From Verrucomicrobiaceae bacterium (GTDB taxonomy: Bacteria; Verrucomicrobiota; Verrucomicrobiia; Verrucomicrobiales; Verrucomicrobiaceae): DNA of 64,000 nucleotides. The position numbers and the translations under genes were made by a program. Each line of letters starts with the position of its first letter. Positions within the stretch are counted from its first letter, which is position 1. Of this stretch, positions 16,958-25,058 are shown piece by piece. The notes below the pieces were generated by a model. That model made no database searches and had not been told where the DNA came from. It saw nothing but the letters and a program-made list of their open reading frames with translations. The DNA is taken from NCBI GenBank assembly GCA_016795485.1, contig JAEUHM010000032.1:1-64000 (forward strand). The letters run 5' to 3'.

Positions 16958-17638
16958 TTACGATGCCGGAGCTGGTCTAGCTTTCAGCCGAAACTCATAA
17001 CGAGTCACGTTATTCTCGCGTTTTTCATCCCGGACAACGGCACAGTTTAGCAAATCACCGAACATCTTGGCTTCCAGATCAATCACCGAGGGGAACTTCT
17101 CGCACAAACGAGCGATTGGGCTGTGATACTCAATGATACAAAGTCCATTTTGAGCATCAAACTCACAAGTGGAGACGCAGCCCTCCGCCTGACGAATCCT
17201 CGCCAGCGACTGTGCTTTCTCTAGCAGCGTCCGGCCCTTGAGTTGCGCCTTATACCGTAAATGCCGTTGTTGGTAGTGCGATGCGAGCATTTCTTCAGCC
17301 AAGCCAGGCTTCCCCAATTCATCGGCACTATTGAGCAAGTCGATGACGAGGTCACATGCCACATTTGGGAACAAGGGAAGTATTTTGTCTGTGAGTTGAT
17401 ACATCTTCTCAGGCCTCCCTCCCTTGCGAGAGCGTCCGCCCGAAGAAGTCTTCGGCCTGAGCCAAGTGGAGAGGTAGTGATTCTTCTCTAAGTAGACGCA
17501 ATGTTGTTTGACGCCCATGTAGCTCATCCGAAGCGCGCCAGACATCTCCGTGACCGAAAGTCCTGGGTGACGCTTCAGTAGAAGCACAATATCAACCAGG
17601 CGAGGTCGGCTGAGGTCTTTGAAGAGGGACAACGGCAT
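16958..17638 (-). CDS. winged-helix regulator of the SufR/COG2345 type
   Basis: The 226-residue protein begins with a winged helix (residues 8-80: VDIVLLLKRHPGLSVTEMSGALRMSYMGVKQHCVYLEK). The GGRPEKMYQLT wing is shared with SufR and related ArsR/DeoR-like regulators. The C-terminal part contains cysteines in VSTCEF, GLCIIEY, RLCEKF and LLNC, plus YHSPI. In SufR such cysteines hold an Fe-S cluster, but here their spacing differs and the final Cys of the usual CRY motif is absent (VTRYEF). It may sense metal or redox state. It is the first gene of a two-gene operon with the lipoprotein and lies next to the zinc cluster. Confidence 0.65.
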   Translation of the reverse strand: MPLSLFKDLSRPRLVDIVLLLKRHPGLSVTEMSGALRMSYMGVKQHCVYLEKNHYLSTWLRPKTSSGGRSRKGGRPEKMYQLTDKILPLFPNVACDLVIDLLNSADELGKPGLAEEMLASHYQQRHLRYKAQLKGRTLLEKAQSLARIRQAEGCVSTCEFDAQNGLCIIEYHSPIARLCEKFPSVIDLEAKMFGDLLNCAVVRDEKRENNVTRYEFRLKARPAPAS

Positions 17639-17699
17639 CGGGATCCACTGACGAGCCTAGAGTGCTGTGGCACGAGGGCAATCGCGGATTTTCCAGATT

Positions 17700-18080
17700 T
17701 TATCTTTCTAAGTCACCTGACTCGGAGGTCTGATCCGGTGCCGGAGGCGGGAGACTGTCGATGGCATTTAGAATGCGTACGCCCCGCGCTACTGAGGAGT
17801 CCAACTTGAAAAACAATTGCGGCGAACTCTTCATGACCACCCTCTTGTATAAGGCTTTCTGAATGTGGGCTCGGTTTGCCCGCAGTTTCTCGATGACTTC
17901 CTGGTGGTCGTAGTCTTTTCCGCCGAGAATACTCACCCAAACCCTGCCTGACTTGAGGTCTGGGTCCAGATCAACGGCTTGAATCGTGAGCACCATTCCC
18001 TTGAACACGTAGTCACGCTCAAGGATTGGGGCGAGTTCACGCCGGATTAGTTCGGCGGCGCGTTCTGTACGAAGAGACAT
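17700..18080 (-). CDS. rbfA: 30S ribosome-binding factor A
   Basis: Binds immature 30S subunits near the 5' helix of 16S rRNA during maturation and cold adaptation. I use the ATG at 18078-18080 (MSLRTERAAELIRRELAPIL), typical for RbfA, which gives 126 residues; a longer frame would overlap infB. The KH-like fold is apparent from VSILGGKDYDHQEVIEKLRANRAHIQKAL and the C-terminal LFFKLDSSVARGVRILNAID. It follows infB by 23 bases in the nusA-infB-rbfA operon. Confidence 0.9.
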   Translation of the reverse strand: MSLRTERAAELIRRELAPILERDYVFKGMVLTIQAVDLDPDLKSGRVWVSILGGKDYDHQEVIEKLRANRAHIQKALYKRVVMKSSPQLFFKLDSSVARGVRILNAIDSLPPPAPDQTSESGDLER

Positions 18081-18103
18081 GACTTGGACGCCGTTGGGGC
18101 AGT

Positions 18104-20371
18104 TTAGAGGGTCTGCTGAATCTTCTCGAGTTCGTAGCACTCGATGATGTCGTCTTCCTCGTACTCGGTGTAGTGTCCAAGCTTGATACCGCACTCTAGT
18201 CCATTGCGGACCTCGGCTACATCGTCTTGGAACCGCCGTAGCGTATCAACGTTGCCGTCGTAGACCGGTTGGTTGCGGCGGAGAACGCGTGCACGAGCCT
18301 TGCGGTCGATTCGGCCGTCCGTCACTTGGCACCCTGCAACAATGCCGCGGGTAAGTTTGAAGACCTGCTTGACCTTCGCGTGTCCAATGACCTTCTCGCG
18401 AGTGATTGGATCCAGGAGGCCTTGCATGGCTTCTTTGATCTGATCAACGAGTTCGTAGATGATAGAGTAAAGCTTAACTTGGACGCCTTCTGCTTTGGCG
18501 GCAGCTAGTGCTTTGTTCTCTACCTTGGTATTGAAGCCGATCACGATGGCGTCCGATGCAGAGGCCAAAATGACGTCAGATTCGCTGACTGGGCCCGCTT
18601 CTGCGTGAAGAATGTTAACTTTGACTTTGTCGGTCTTGATGTCGTTAAGGCATTTAACGATCGCCTCAACTGACCCTTGTACATCACCCTTGATGACTAA
18701 GTTCAGAGTTTTCTTTTCACCCTCTTCTAGGTTGGCAAAAAGTGTCTCAAGCGTGGAGCGCCGAGGGGCATTAAGTTTGCGCTGACGCAACTCTTCTACA
18801 CGTTCCTCGCTGAGCTTTTTCACCTGACGCTCGTTGTCCATCACGACCACTTCGTCGCCAACGTTGGGCATGTCGCTGAAGCCAATAAGCTCGCATGGCA
18901 TGCCTGGGCGCACTTCTTTGGCTGGCTTGCCATGATCGTCGTTCATGGCCTTGACCTTGCCCCAGTGGGGACCGCAGATGAAAGGCTGGCCCACTTTAAG
19001 TGTGCCTTGGCGAACGATGACAGTGGCCACAGGTCCTTTGCCTGCCTGAACAGACGATTCAATGACTGTTGCACGTGCTGGCGCCTGAGGATTGCTCTTC
19101 AACTCAAGCACCTCAGCCTGTAAGGCCATGGTTTCGAGGAGATTGTCGAGTCCAATGCCCTTGGTAGCAGAAACTTCCAGGCATTCGATTTCGCCACCCC
19201 AATCAACCGGGGCGAGACCAATCTCCTGGAGTTGCGACTTGACTCGCATGACGTTGGCCGTTGGCAGATCACATTTGTTAATGGCCACCATGAGAGTGAC
19301 GTTGGCTGCCTTGGCATGGGACAATGCCTCACGTGTTTGGGGCATGATTCCATCGTCAGCTGCAATGACCAATACCACGATATCGGTAACATTGGCACCA
19401 CGTGCACGCATTGCAGAGAATGCCGCGTGACCCGGAGTGTCAATGAAGGTAATGGGACGTCCACCATGGATCACGCTGTAGGCACCGATATGCTGCGTGA
19501 TGCCACCAGCCTCGCCCGTGACCACGTGCGTCTTGCGAATCGAGTCGAGCAGGGACGTCTTACCGTGGTCGACGTGCCCCATAAATGTGATGATGGGTGC
19601 CCGGAGCTCCATTTCATCGACTGGAGCTTGTTCAGGTGTCTGCGCTTCTGGTTCGACGATGACTTCCTCAACCTTGTGAACACCAGCGCCTTTTTCGCGC
19701 TTTTCACGCTCGATCTTGAAGCCATGCTTCTCCGCCAGCTTCTCAGCGACATCAATCTCGATCGCTTTGTCTGCTGTAACGAATACCTTAAACGTTATCA
19801 GGTCGGCGATGAGCTTGAAAGGCTTGATCCCCATGCGCTCAGCAAGCTCTTTGACGATAATCGGCGGCTTGAGATGCAATACTCGATCCTCGGAGTCTAC
19901 ACCTTCAGTTGGCGCTGCTACGGCTTCCACCGCAGGTGGCGGGGCCACAGGCGTAGGTGGGGCGTTGAGCAGGGAAATCGGATGAAGAACAGCGCCAGGA
20001 GCGGAAGGCTTGGCTGCGATTGGAGCGACAGCTACTGCCTCTTTCTTCTTCGCACGAGCCTCTTTGCGCTTCTCTTCCTCATCAAAAAGATCCAATGCGC
20101 CTTTCTTTGCCTCATCGACACTTTGCTTTGGAGCCGCTGGTGGCTCGGGAGCGGCGGCTGGAGCCTTCTTAGGAGCAGTCTTCCCAAGCGGCGTAAAGGC
20201 CGATGCCGACTTCGGCGGGCCGGGCGCTTTCTTGGCAGCAGCCGGCTTGTCTTCGATCAAATCAACGACAGTCTTGGATGCAGCTTTCTTCTTGGGAACA
20301 GAGGATTCGTCCGCGTGAGATGCAGCGGGTTTGCTGGTGCTTTTGGACGAACTGGATTTGGAAGAAGGCAT
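18104..20371 (-). CDS. infB: translation initiation factor IF-2
   Basis: GTPase that places initiator tRNA on the 30S subunit. The 755 residues start with a low-complexity Ser/Lys/Ala/Pro region (to about residue 160), then one IF2N domain (VKELAERMGIKPFKLIADL). The G domain carries G1 GHVDHGKT, G3 DTPGHAAF and G4 NKCD. Domains II-IV follow, ending VRNGLECGIKLGHYTEYEEDDIIECYELEKIQQTL, the conserved C1/C2 end. It lies 84 bases after nusA. A 381-codon open frame antisense to it is a shadow caused by the alanine/lysine-rich composition. Confidence 0.97.
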   Translation of the reverse strand: MPSSKSSSSKSTSKPAASHADESSVPKKKAASKTVVDLIEDKPAAAKKAPGPPKSASAFTPLGKTAPKKAPAAAPEPPAAPKQSVDEAKKGALDLFDEEEKRKEARAKKKEAVAVAPIAAKPSAPGAVLHPISLLNAPPTPVAPPPAVEAVAAPTEGVDSEDRVLHLKPPIIVKELAERMGIKPFKLIADLITFKVFVTADKAIEIDVAEKLAEKHGFKIEREKREKGAGVHKVEEVIVEPEAQTPEQAPVDEMELRAPIITFMGHVDHGKTSLLDSIRKTHVVTGEAGGITQHIGAYSVIHGGRPITFIDTPGHAAFSAMRARGANVTDIVVLVIAADDGIMPQTREALSHAKAANVTLMVAINKCDLPTANVMRVKSQLQEIGLAPVDWGGEIECLEVSATKGIGLDNLLETMALQAEVLELKSNPQAPARATVIESSVQAGKGPVATVIVRQGTLKVGQPFICGPHWGKVKAMNDDHGKPAKEVRPGMPCELIGFSDMPNVGDEVVVMDNERQVKKLSEERVEELRQRKLNAPRRSTLETLFANLEEGEKKTLNLVIKGDVQGSVEAIVKCLNDIKTDKVKVNILHAEAGPVSESDVILASASDAIVIGFNTKVENKALAAAKAEGVQVKLYSIIYELVDQIKEAMQGLLDPITREKVIGHAKVKQVFKLTRGIVAGCQVTDGRIDRKARARVLRRNQPVYDGNVDTLRRFQDDVAEVRNGLECGIKLGHYTEYEEDDIIECYELEKIQQTL

Positions 20372-20455
20372 TGGTGAGTGGATTGGGACCTGGGCGATTG
20401 TGAATCGGGTTTGAAGCTATGGGTAAGAACCGCATGTTGCGGAAAAGGTCAGGAT

Positions 20456-21700
20456 TTACGCGGCAGAAGCCACCTTGTCCAGCACGTGCTGAGCGAGTTC
20501 GGTATCGCCTCCAAGCATGTCGGCAATGTCGTCCAAGCTGGCTCCGGCAAAGCTTTCGATGTCAAGAATGCCTCCCCGGACCAACTGAGCGGCGACAGGC
20601 TCCTCAATGCCGATCAAGACTGCAAGGTCATGAACTGCGCCTCCCATTTGGGCAGCAAAGTGTTCGGCTGCTGTCTCGTCTTTCTCGATATTGAGTTCCA
20701 TCCCCACCAACCGCGAGGTGAGACGGGCATTTTGACCACGGCGGCCAATTGCTTTCGATAAATCCTCTTCTGAGACGGTGAGATAAGCTGCCTTTTTTTC
20801 CTTATCAACGCGCAGAGTGAGCACTTTGATCGGACGTAGGGCCTCACGGATGAAATCATCCGGGTTGTCGGACCAGCGGATGATGTCGACCTTCTCGTTG
20901 TTGAGTTCACGAACAATATTTTTGACGCGTGCTCCCCGAAGTCCCACGCAAGCGCCTACCGGATCCACTTTGGGGTCGGCACTATGGACCGCGACTTTGG
21001 TTCTGTAGCCGGCCTCACGGGAGATGCTTACCAGTTCAACCGTGCGGTCAGCGATCTCGGTCACTTCGCGCTCAAATAGCCGACGGACGAAGTTTACATG
21101 AGCACGGCTCAGAATGATCTCGGGTCCACGGGAGCTTTCTTTCTCCACTGCTTTGACGTAAAAGCTCATGCGGTCGCCCATGGTGTAGTCTTCGGTAGGG
21201 ACGCGCTCTTTGGCTGGCATCACTCCTTCAAACTTACCAAGATCAACAACGACATCGCTTTTGTCGAACCGGCGAACGATGCCTGACACAACGTCTCCAG
21301 TCCTATCTTTGAACTCGTCGTATAGATTTTCTTTCTCAGCCTGACGGAGTCTCTGAAGCATGGTTTGCTTGGCCGTCTGAGCCGCGATGCGCCCCATATC
21401 TTTGGGGGTGACTTCGACATCGATCTCGTCGCCTACTTGGGAAGCGGGCTTGATGCGGTTGGCAACCTTAATATCGATTTCCTCGAAGGCGTTTGTCACT
21501 TTTTCGACAGCGATCAGAGTTGCAAAGGCCCGAATCGTGCCTTTGTCTGGGTCAATCTTGATACGTAGATCACGAGCAGAACCAATTTTCTTCTTCGATG
21601 CTGCGAGCAATGCTTGGCTCAAGGCCTCAACCATCTTATGACGGTCAATGCCTTTTTCCTTCTCGTAGTAGTCGAAGAGAGCTTTGAGTTCTGAGATCAT
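20456..21700 (-). CDS. nusA: transcription termination/antitermination factor NusA
   Basis: Binds RNA polymerase and nascent RNA, modulating pausing, intrinsic termination and antitermination. The start is ATG 21698-21700 (MISELKALFDYYEKEKGID), the family N-terminus. Domains in order: N-terminal RNAP-binding domain (1-125), S1 (GDVVSGIVRRFDKSDVVVDLGKFEGVMP), KH1 (GACVGLRGARVKNIVREL) and KH2 (AIGRRGQNARLTSRL), then one short helical HhH-like tail. At 414 residues it lacks the long double acidic repeat of E. coli NusA. No rimP gene precedes it. A terminator hairpin sits 28 bases upstream of its start codon. Confidence 0.96.
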   Translation of the reverse strand: MISELKALFDYYEKEKGIDRHKMVEALSQALLAASKKKIGSARDLRIKIDPDKGTIRAFATLIAVEKVTNAFEEIDIKVANRIKPASQVGDEIDVEVTPKDMGRIAAQTAKQTMLQRLRQAEKENLYDEFKDRTGDVVSGIVRRFDKSDVVVDLGKFEGVMPAKERVPTEDYTMGDRMSFYVKAVEKESSRGPEIILSRAHVNFVRRLFEREVTEIADRTVELVSISREAGYRTKVAVHSADPKVDPVGACVGLRGARVKNIVRELNNEKVDIIRWSDNPDDFIREALRPIKVLTLRVDKEKKAAYLTVSEEDLSKAIGRRGQNARLTSRLVGMELNIEKDETAAEHFAAQMGGAVHDLAVLIGIEEPVAAQLVRGGILDIESFAGASLDDIADMLGGDTELAQHVLDKVASAA

Positions 21701-21720
21701 GATTATTTGCGAAAACTGGG

Positions 21721-21748
21721 AACAAAAAGGGCGGGCCAAAGCCCACCC
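21721..21748 (-). terminator. intrinsic terminator hairpin in the nusA leader
   Basis: On the minus strand a perfect 8-bp stem (GGGTGGGC with GCCCGCCC, one G-U pair) closes a TTTG loop and is followed by TTTTTGTT. The U-tract ends 20 bases before the nusA start codon. It could end transcription from the upstream dehydrogenase (stop at 21891) or act as an attenuator for nusA itself. NusA stimulates such terminators, so negative autoregulation is possible. Confidence 0.85.
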
Positions 21749-21890
21749 CTCGTGAGACTGGTTCCAACAACGACGTCGGTCGAAGCGGGATGTTAAAAAG
21801 ACAAGTTATCTTAATACTATGTCCCTTAAGAGCAAGGGAAATCCATTGACAACCCCGCCAATTTCGATTGAAAGCCAAGCCTTGTATTAG

Positions 21891-22781
21891 TCATGCGTGG
21901 CGACCTTTGAACGTTAGCTCGGCAATCCCTGACTTGTCCAAGCCACCGAGCCCCAGACTGACCATGCGATCGTATTGGGCCTTTGTGGCGGCATTGAGCG
22001 GTAGATTGAGGTTAACGGTGGCCGCGATCTCTGCCGCGATGCCACTATCTTTAGCCGCATGTTCTGCCGAGAACCAGCAATCATGTTCGCGGGCACACAT
22101 ATCACCTGCATCAGTCTCAAGGACCCGGGAGTTGGCTCCTGTTTGCGAGAAGACTTCCCGTATCATGTTCAAGTCATGGCCAAGCGCTGCAGCAAGCCCG
22201 AGACCTTCAGCCAGACCAGCGGTGTTGATGTTCATGACCATGTTAACGAGCGCTTTCACCTCGGCTGCAGAACCGGCTTTTCCGATGAATCGGCGATTTA
22301 CGCTCATCTGCTCGATCATTTCCTTGATCTCGGGGCGGTGATAAGCCGCTTCGTCGCCAGCGAGCATCAAATAGAGTTTGCCTTCTCTCGCGTGGGAGAT
22401 CGAGGAAGCCATGCAAGCCTCAATTGCGTGGGCACCGACTGCGGTTGCTGCTGCATCGACTTCACGATGGATCGACGGGCTTAAAGTGGCGCAATTGATA
22501 AAGATCTTGCCGCTGGCATCGGTGAGCAGGTTCTGATCGCCAGACAGAAAGATGGCGCGCATGGCAGAATCGTTGGTGACGACCGTAAAGATGACATCTG
22601 CGGCGGCCGTCACTTCTGCTAACGTTCCTGGCGCACTGCAGGATAGTTCAGAAGCCAGCTCCTTAGATGCCTCCTTGTTCACGTCAAAGACGGCAGTAAT
22701 GTTGTAACCACAATCTTTGAGGCGGCGGGCCATATTGGCGCCCATTTTGCCGATTCCGACGAATGCTACAGTAGGTTTCAT
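21891..22781 (-). CDS. NAD(P)-dependent beta-hydroxyacid dehydrogenase (HIBADH/GarR family)
   Basis: The 296 residues begin with a Rossmann motif (VAFVGIGKMGANMARRL). The substrate-binding Ser-rich loop follows (normally DAPVSGG; here EACMASSISHAREGKLYLMLAGD), then the catalytic-Lys region GSAAEVKALVNMVMNIN with Lys at about 167. The DAPVSGG motif is altered to EACMASSIS, so the usual substrate (3-hydroxyisobutyrate, tartronate semialdehyde, glyoxylate) cannot be assigned. It is the last gene of a kinase-MBL-dehydrogenase operon, 21 bases after the MBL gene. Confidence 0.8.
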   Translation of the reverse strand: MKPTVAFVGIGKMGANMARRLKDCGYNITAVFDVNKEASKELASELSCSAPGTLAEVTAAADVIFTVVTNDSAMRAIFLSGDQNLLTDASGKIFINCATLSPSIHREVDAAATAVGAHAIEACMASSISHAREGKLYLMLAGDEAAYHRPEIKEMIEQMSVNRRFIGKAGSAAEVKALVNMVMNINTAGLAEGLGLAAALGHDLNMIREVFSQTGANSRVLETDAGDMCAREHDCWFSAEHAAKDSGIAAEIAATVNLNLPLNAATKAQYDRMVSLGLGGLDKSGIAELTFKGRHA

Positions 22782-22802
22782 GATCTTATGGATGCTGTGG
22801 GG

Positions 22803-23624
22803 TTACTTGAACTCTGGATAAAACGGGTTGTGAGCCTTTTCCTCGCCTATCGTTGTCATGGGACCATGCCCAGGGCACACAATTGTGTCGTCGGGCATGG
22901 TGAAAAGCTCCTTGCGATTGGTTGCGAGAGCTTCAGGAAAAGATACCATACCTCCACCCATTGATGAAGCAAAGAGGGCATCTCCAACGATAGCAACGGG
23001 TTGTGACAGCCCTTCAATAAAATAGGTGGTGCCGCCGCGACTGTGTCCGGTGGTTGAGCGGGCGGTGATCCTGAGCCTGCCGAGTTTCCACTCCGGTTTT
23101 TCCGCAATCTGAAACTGAATGCAGCCGTCTGCGGGCTCTTGTGCATTGGTGAAGCATTTTGGGGCAGGGGTGACTGAAACCAAGGTGCTCAGGTCAGCGA
23201 TGTGGTCCGTGTGAGTGTGGGTGATGAAGACATATTCTAGGCTAAGGCCCTCTTGCTTGATGTGCTTCAAGATTGGCTCAGCCGATGCACTGGTGTCAAA
23301 TACGGCTGCTTGTTTGGTAATGGGATCGTGAATGACATAGGCATTCACGGTCATATCATGGAAAACGGTGTTGAATTGGGCGACTCCAGTCATTTCAACG
23401 GCTCTAGGCCTCCAGCCATTCGCAGCCATGACAGCCAACGAAGGGCCATGAATCCCAAGGGCACTGGCCAGTTCCTGGAGGTGGTTCGTGCTGTTGCCGG
23501 CTTTCGCTTCAATGAGTGATTCAAGCGGGACTCCTGCGCTTTGAGCAACTGCTGCATCGTCCAGTTTTAGTCCGCGCTGAGCTTTCGCCAGTACATCGTT
23601 GTAGAGATCCTCAAGGGGTAGCAT
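22803..23624 (-). CDS. HTH-fused MBL-fold metallohydrolase
   Basis: I choose ATG 23622-23624 (MLPLEDLYNDVLAKAQRGLK); an upstream ATG adds six residues. Residues 1-60 look like an HTH/XRE-type helical domain (LKLDDAAVAQSAGVPLESLIEAKAG). A glyoxalase-II-like MBL domain follows with zinc motif THTHTDH, a further His in TGHSRGGTTYF, the bridging Asp in VGDALFA, and the final His in CPGHGPMTTIG. Predicted to hydrolyse a thioester or similar small substrate in the cytoplasm. The N-terminal helical domain is unusual for this group and may be regulatory. The gene overlaps the end of the kinase gene by 14 bases. Confidence 0.75.
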   Translation of the reverse strand: MLPLEDLYNDVLAKAQRGLKLDDAAVAQSAGVPLESLIEAKAGNSTNHLQELASALGIHGPSLAVMAANGWRPRAVEMTGVAQFNTVFHDMTVNAYVIHDPITKQAAVFDTSASAEPILKHIKQEGLSLEYVFITHTHTDHIADLSTLVSVTPAPKCFTNAQEPADGCIQFQIAEKPEWKLGRLRITARSTTGHSRGGTTYFIEGLSQPVAIVGDALFASSMGGGMVSFPEALATNRKELFTMPDDTIVCPGHGPMTTIGEEKAHNPFYPEFK

Positions 23625-24255
23625 AATCAGACATTCGGTCACAAGGCTGACGAGAAGTCAATCGCCCGACGATTGAAATCAGACTTTGAGGTAGGTCGCG
23701 CCGCACTTTCTCTATTGGTGTGAAGAGGTGGCGATGATGGGCTGTGATGATCTGCGCCTTTGTAGTGGCATTGTAGGGCAACTGAGAAGTGAGGGCCTCA
23801 TACAAGGTGATGCCGAGCGAGTAGAGGTCGCTCGCGATCGATGGGGGATCTCCAGCCAATCGCTCCGGGGCCATGTAGTGGATGGTGCCCAGCATTGGCA
23901 ATCCATCTGCATGATCGGCCGGGGTAGCGGCGTCAAAATCAACCAGCACCACTCCAGATGACGTCCATATGATGTTCTGAGGGCTGATATCGTTGTGGAG
24001 CCAACCTGCAGCATGAATAAATCTAACAGTGTCTAGCAACTCTGCGGCGCACTTTTCTGCCTCGAGAATACTGAGTGGTTGGCTCACTGTTTTTTGTGCA
24101 AGGGTAGGGCCTTCTAGCCATTCCAGCCAGAGGTTTGGTCCGTCCACTTCTAGCAATGAGACGATGTGAGGATGACGACAGGCCTCTAAAGCAGCCTTTT
24201 CGACTTCTGGGTGTTTACTGGTTTTTTTCCAGCGGCGGTCAGCATTCTTGGCCAT
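23611..24255 (-). CDS. Ser/Thr protein kinase-like protein with a reduced N-lobe
   Basis: A 214-residue Hanks-type kinase homologue. The C-lobe is recognisable: catalytic loop LHNDISPQN keeps Asp and Asn but not the usual Lys, metal loop VLVDFDAAT has DFD for DFG, the APE motif is MAPER, and the F-helix segment is SDLYSLGITLYE. The N-lobe is too short for a glycine-rich loop and a beta-3 lysine, and an in-frame TAA lies two codons upstream of the start, so a longer form is excluded. It could be an atypical kinase or a pseudokinase. It overlaps the MBL gene by 14 bases as first gene of that operon. Confidence 0.65.
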   Translation of the reverse strand: MAKNADRRWKKTSKHPEVEKAALEACRHPHIVSLLEVDGPNLWLEWLEGPTLAQKTVSQPLSILEAEKCAAELLDTVRFIHAAGWLHNDISPQNIIWTSSGVVLVDFDAATPADHADGLPMLGTIHYMAPERLAGDPPSIASDLYSLGITLYEALTSQLPYNATTKAQIITAHHRHLFTPIEKVRRDLPQSLISIVGRLTSRQPCDRMSDYATP

Positions 24256-24385
24256 ATTGGGTTACGTAGTTTCCGTGTGGTCCTCCACAAGACATCAGGC
24301 AGTTGGGAAGGCTAGTGATCATGTTTCATTGTGTTCTTTTGGATATCCGGTTTAGGCTACATCAAGGATGAGTTTTTTTTCAATT

Positions 24386-24413
24386 TTGACTTGATTATCT
24401 CATCATGTTTAAT
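24386..24413 (+). promoter_or_regulatory. candidate upstream promoter of the marR operon
   Basis: TTGACT (24386-24391) and TTTAAT (24408-24413) with a 16-base spacer. It points at the MarR gene, 134 bases downstream. Confidence 0.35.
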
Positions 24414-24473
24414 AGTGTGAAGCCTTCCAGATGAACGCCGATAAGATATATTTATTGAAAATATAGATTTCAC

Positions 24474-24501
24474 TTGAACTTCTCAACGAGCTGTTTATAA
24501 T
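24474..24501 (+). promoter_or_regulatory. candidate main promoter of the marR gene
   Basis: TTGAAC (24474-24479) and consensus TATAAT (24496-24501) with a 16-base spacer. A start near 24508 would leave a 40-base leader before the MarR ATG at 24548. Confidence 0.5.
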
Positions 24502-24547
24502 TATCGCTGTTCTAGCCTTATTTTTTAAAAATCAACCCCCGGACCAA

Positions 24548-25006
24548 ATGTCAGCCATCAACACCAACAAACCCGCTGTTAGAGATCACGCCAAACTGGC
24601 GGATTTCATCATGTTTAGTCAGCGGGAGTTCCTGCTGAATCTCTCTCGGGATCTCAACCGCGACAACATTTCCTTCGCACAGTTCTTCCTGCTCAGCTAT
24701 CTGACGACCTCCAAGGAGCTCACCATGACAGACATCGCCCGGAAGATGGGTCACTCCACTGCTGCCGCTACGGGTCTTGTTGATCGTTTAGAGAAGCTTG
24801 GGTACATGGAGCGCACACACGCTATTGATGATCGCCGCAAAGTCTTGGTGCGCATCACTCCCAAAGGCCTTGATTTGGTAAGCAGACTTCGCGACGAGCT
24901 CCAAAATCGTATCGCTGATGCCATGCAGGAAACTCAGGCAGCAGATGCCGGTAGCTTCATTTCGGCCTACCGCAAGCTGGACGACAGCGCTGCTCTAGCT
25001 CAATAA
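24548..25006 (+). CDS. MarR-family transcriptional regulator
   Basis: The 152-residue product has the MarR winged helix at residues 45-110: ISFAQFFLLSYL, LTMTDIARKMGHSTAAATGLVDRLEKLGYMER (recognition helix), then the wing DDRRKVLVRITPKG. Dimerisation helices lie at both ends. It likely represses its own gene or a neighbour until a ligand or stress releases it. The AT-rich region and promoter in front are probable targets. No efflux or enzyme gene diverges from it other than the kinase-MBL-dehydrogenase operon. Confidence 0.9.
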   Translation: MSAINTNKPAVRDHAKLADFIMFSQREFLLNLSRDLNRDNISFAQFFLLSYLTTSKELTMTDIARKMGHSTAAATGLVDRLEKLGYMERTHAIDDRRKVLVRITPKGLDLVSRLRDELQNRIADAMQETQAADAGSFISAYRKLDDSAALAQ

Positions 25007-25058
25007 GCCAGAGAGTCGAGATATCTGCTGGAAATAGCGATGCTGCTGTGCTCATGGC

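Larger units (their letters stand above)
24256..24547. other. AT-rich divergent intergenic region
   Basis: These 292 bases between the kinase gene and the MarR gene hold no open frame I would support. The segment is much richer in A/T than its surroundings, with T-runs at 24373-24380 and 24531-24536, and contains two plus-strand promoter-like pairs listed separately. No clear palindromic MarR operator was found by eye. Confidence 0.5.

Noticed and set aside
19232-20377. A 381-codon open frame on the plus strand opposite infB
   Set aside because: It is antisense to the low-complexity and G-domain coding region of IF-2, its sequence is Arg/Cys-rich without family features, and infB is certain.
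24474-24547. MarR operator
   Set aside because: No clear inverted repeat of 16-20 bases could be found by eye near the promoter.
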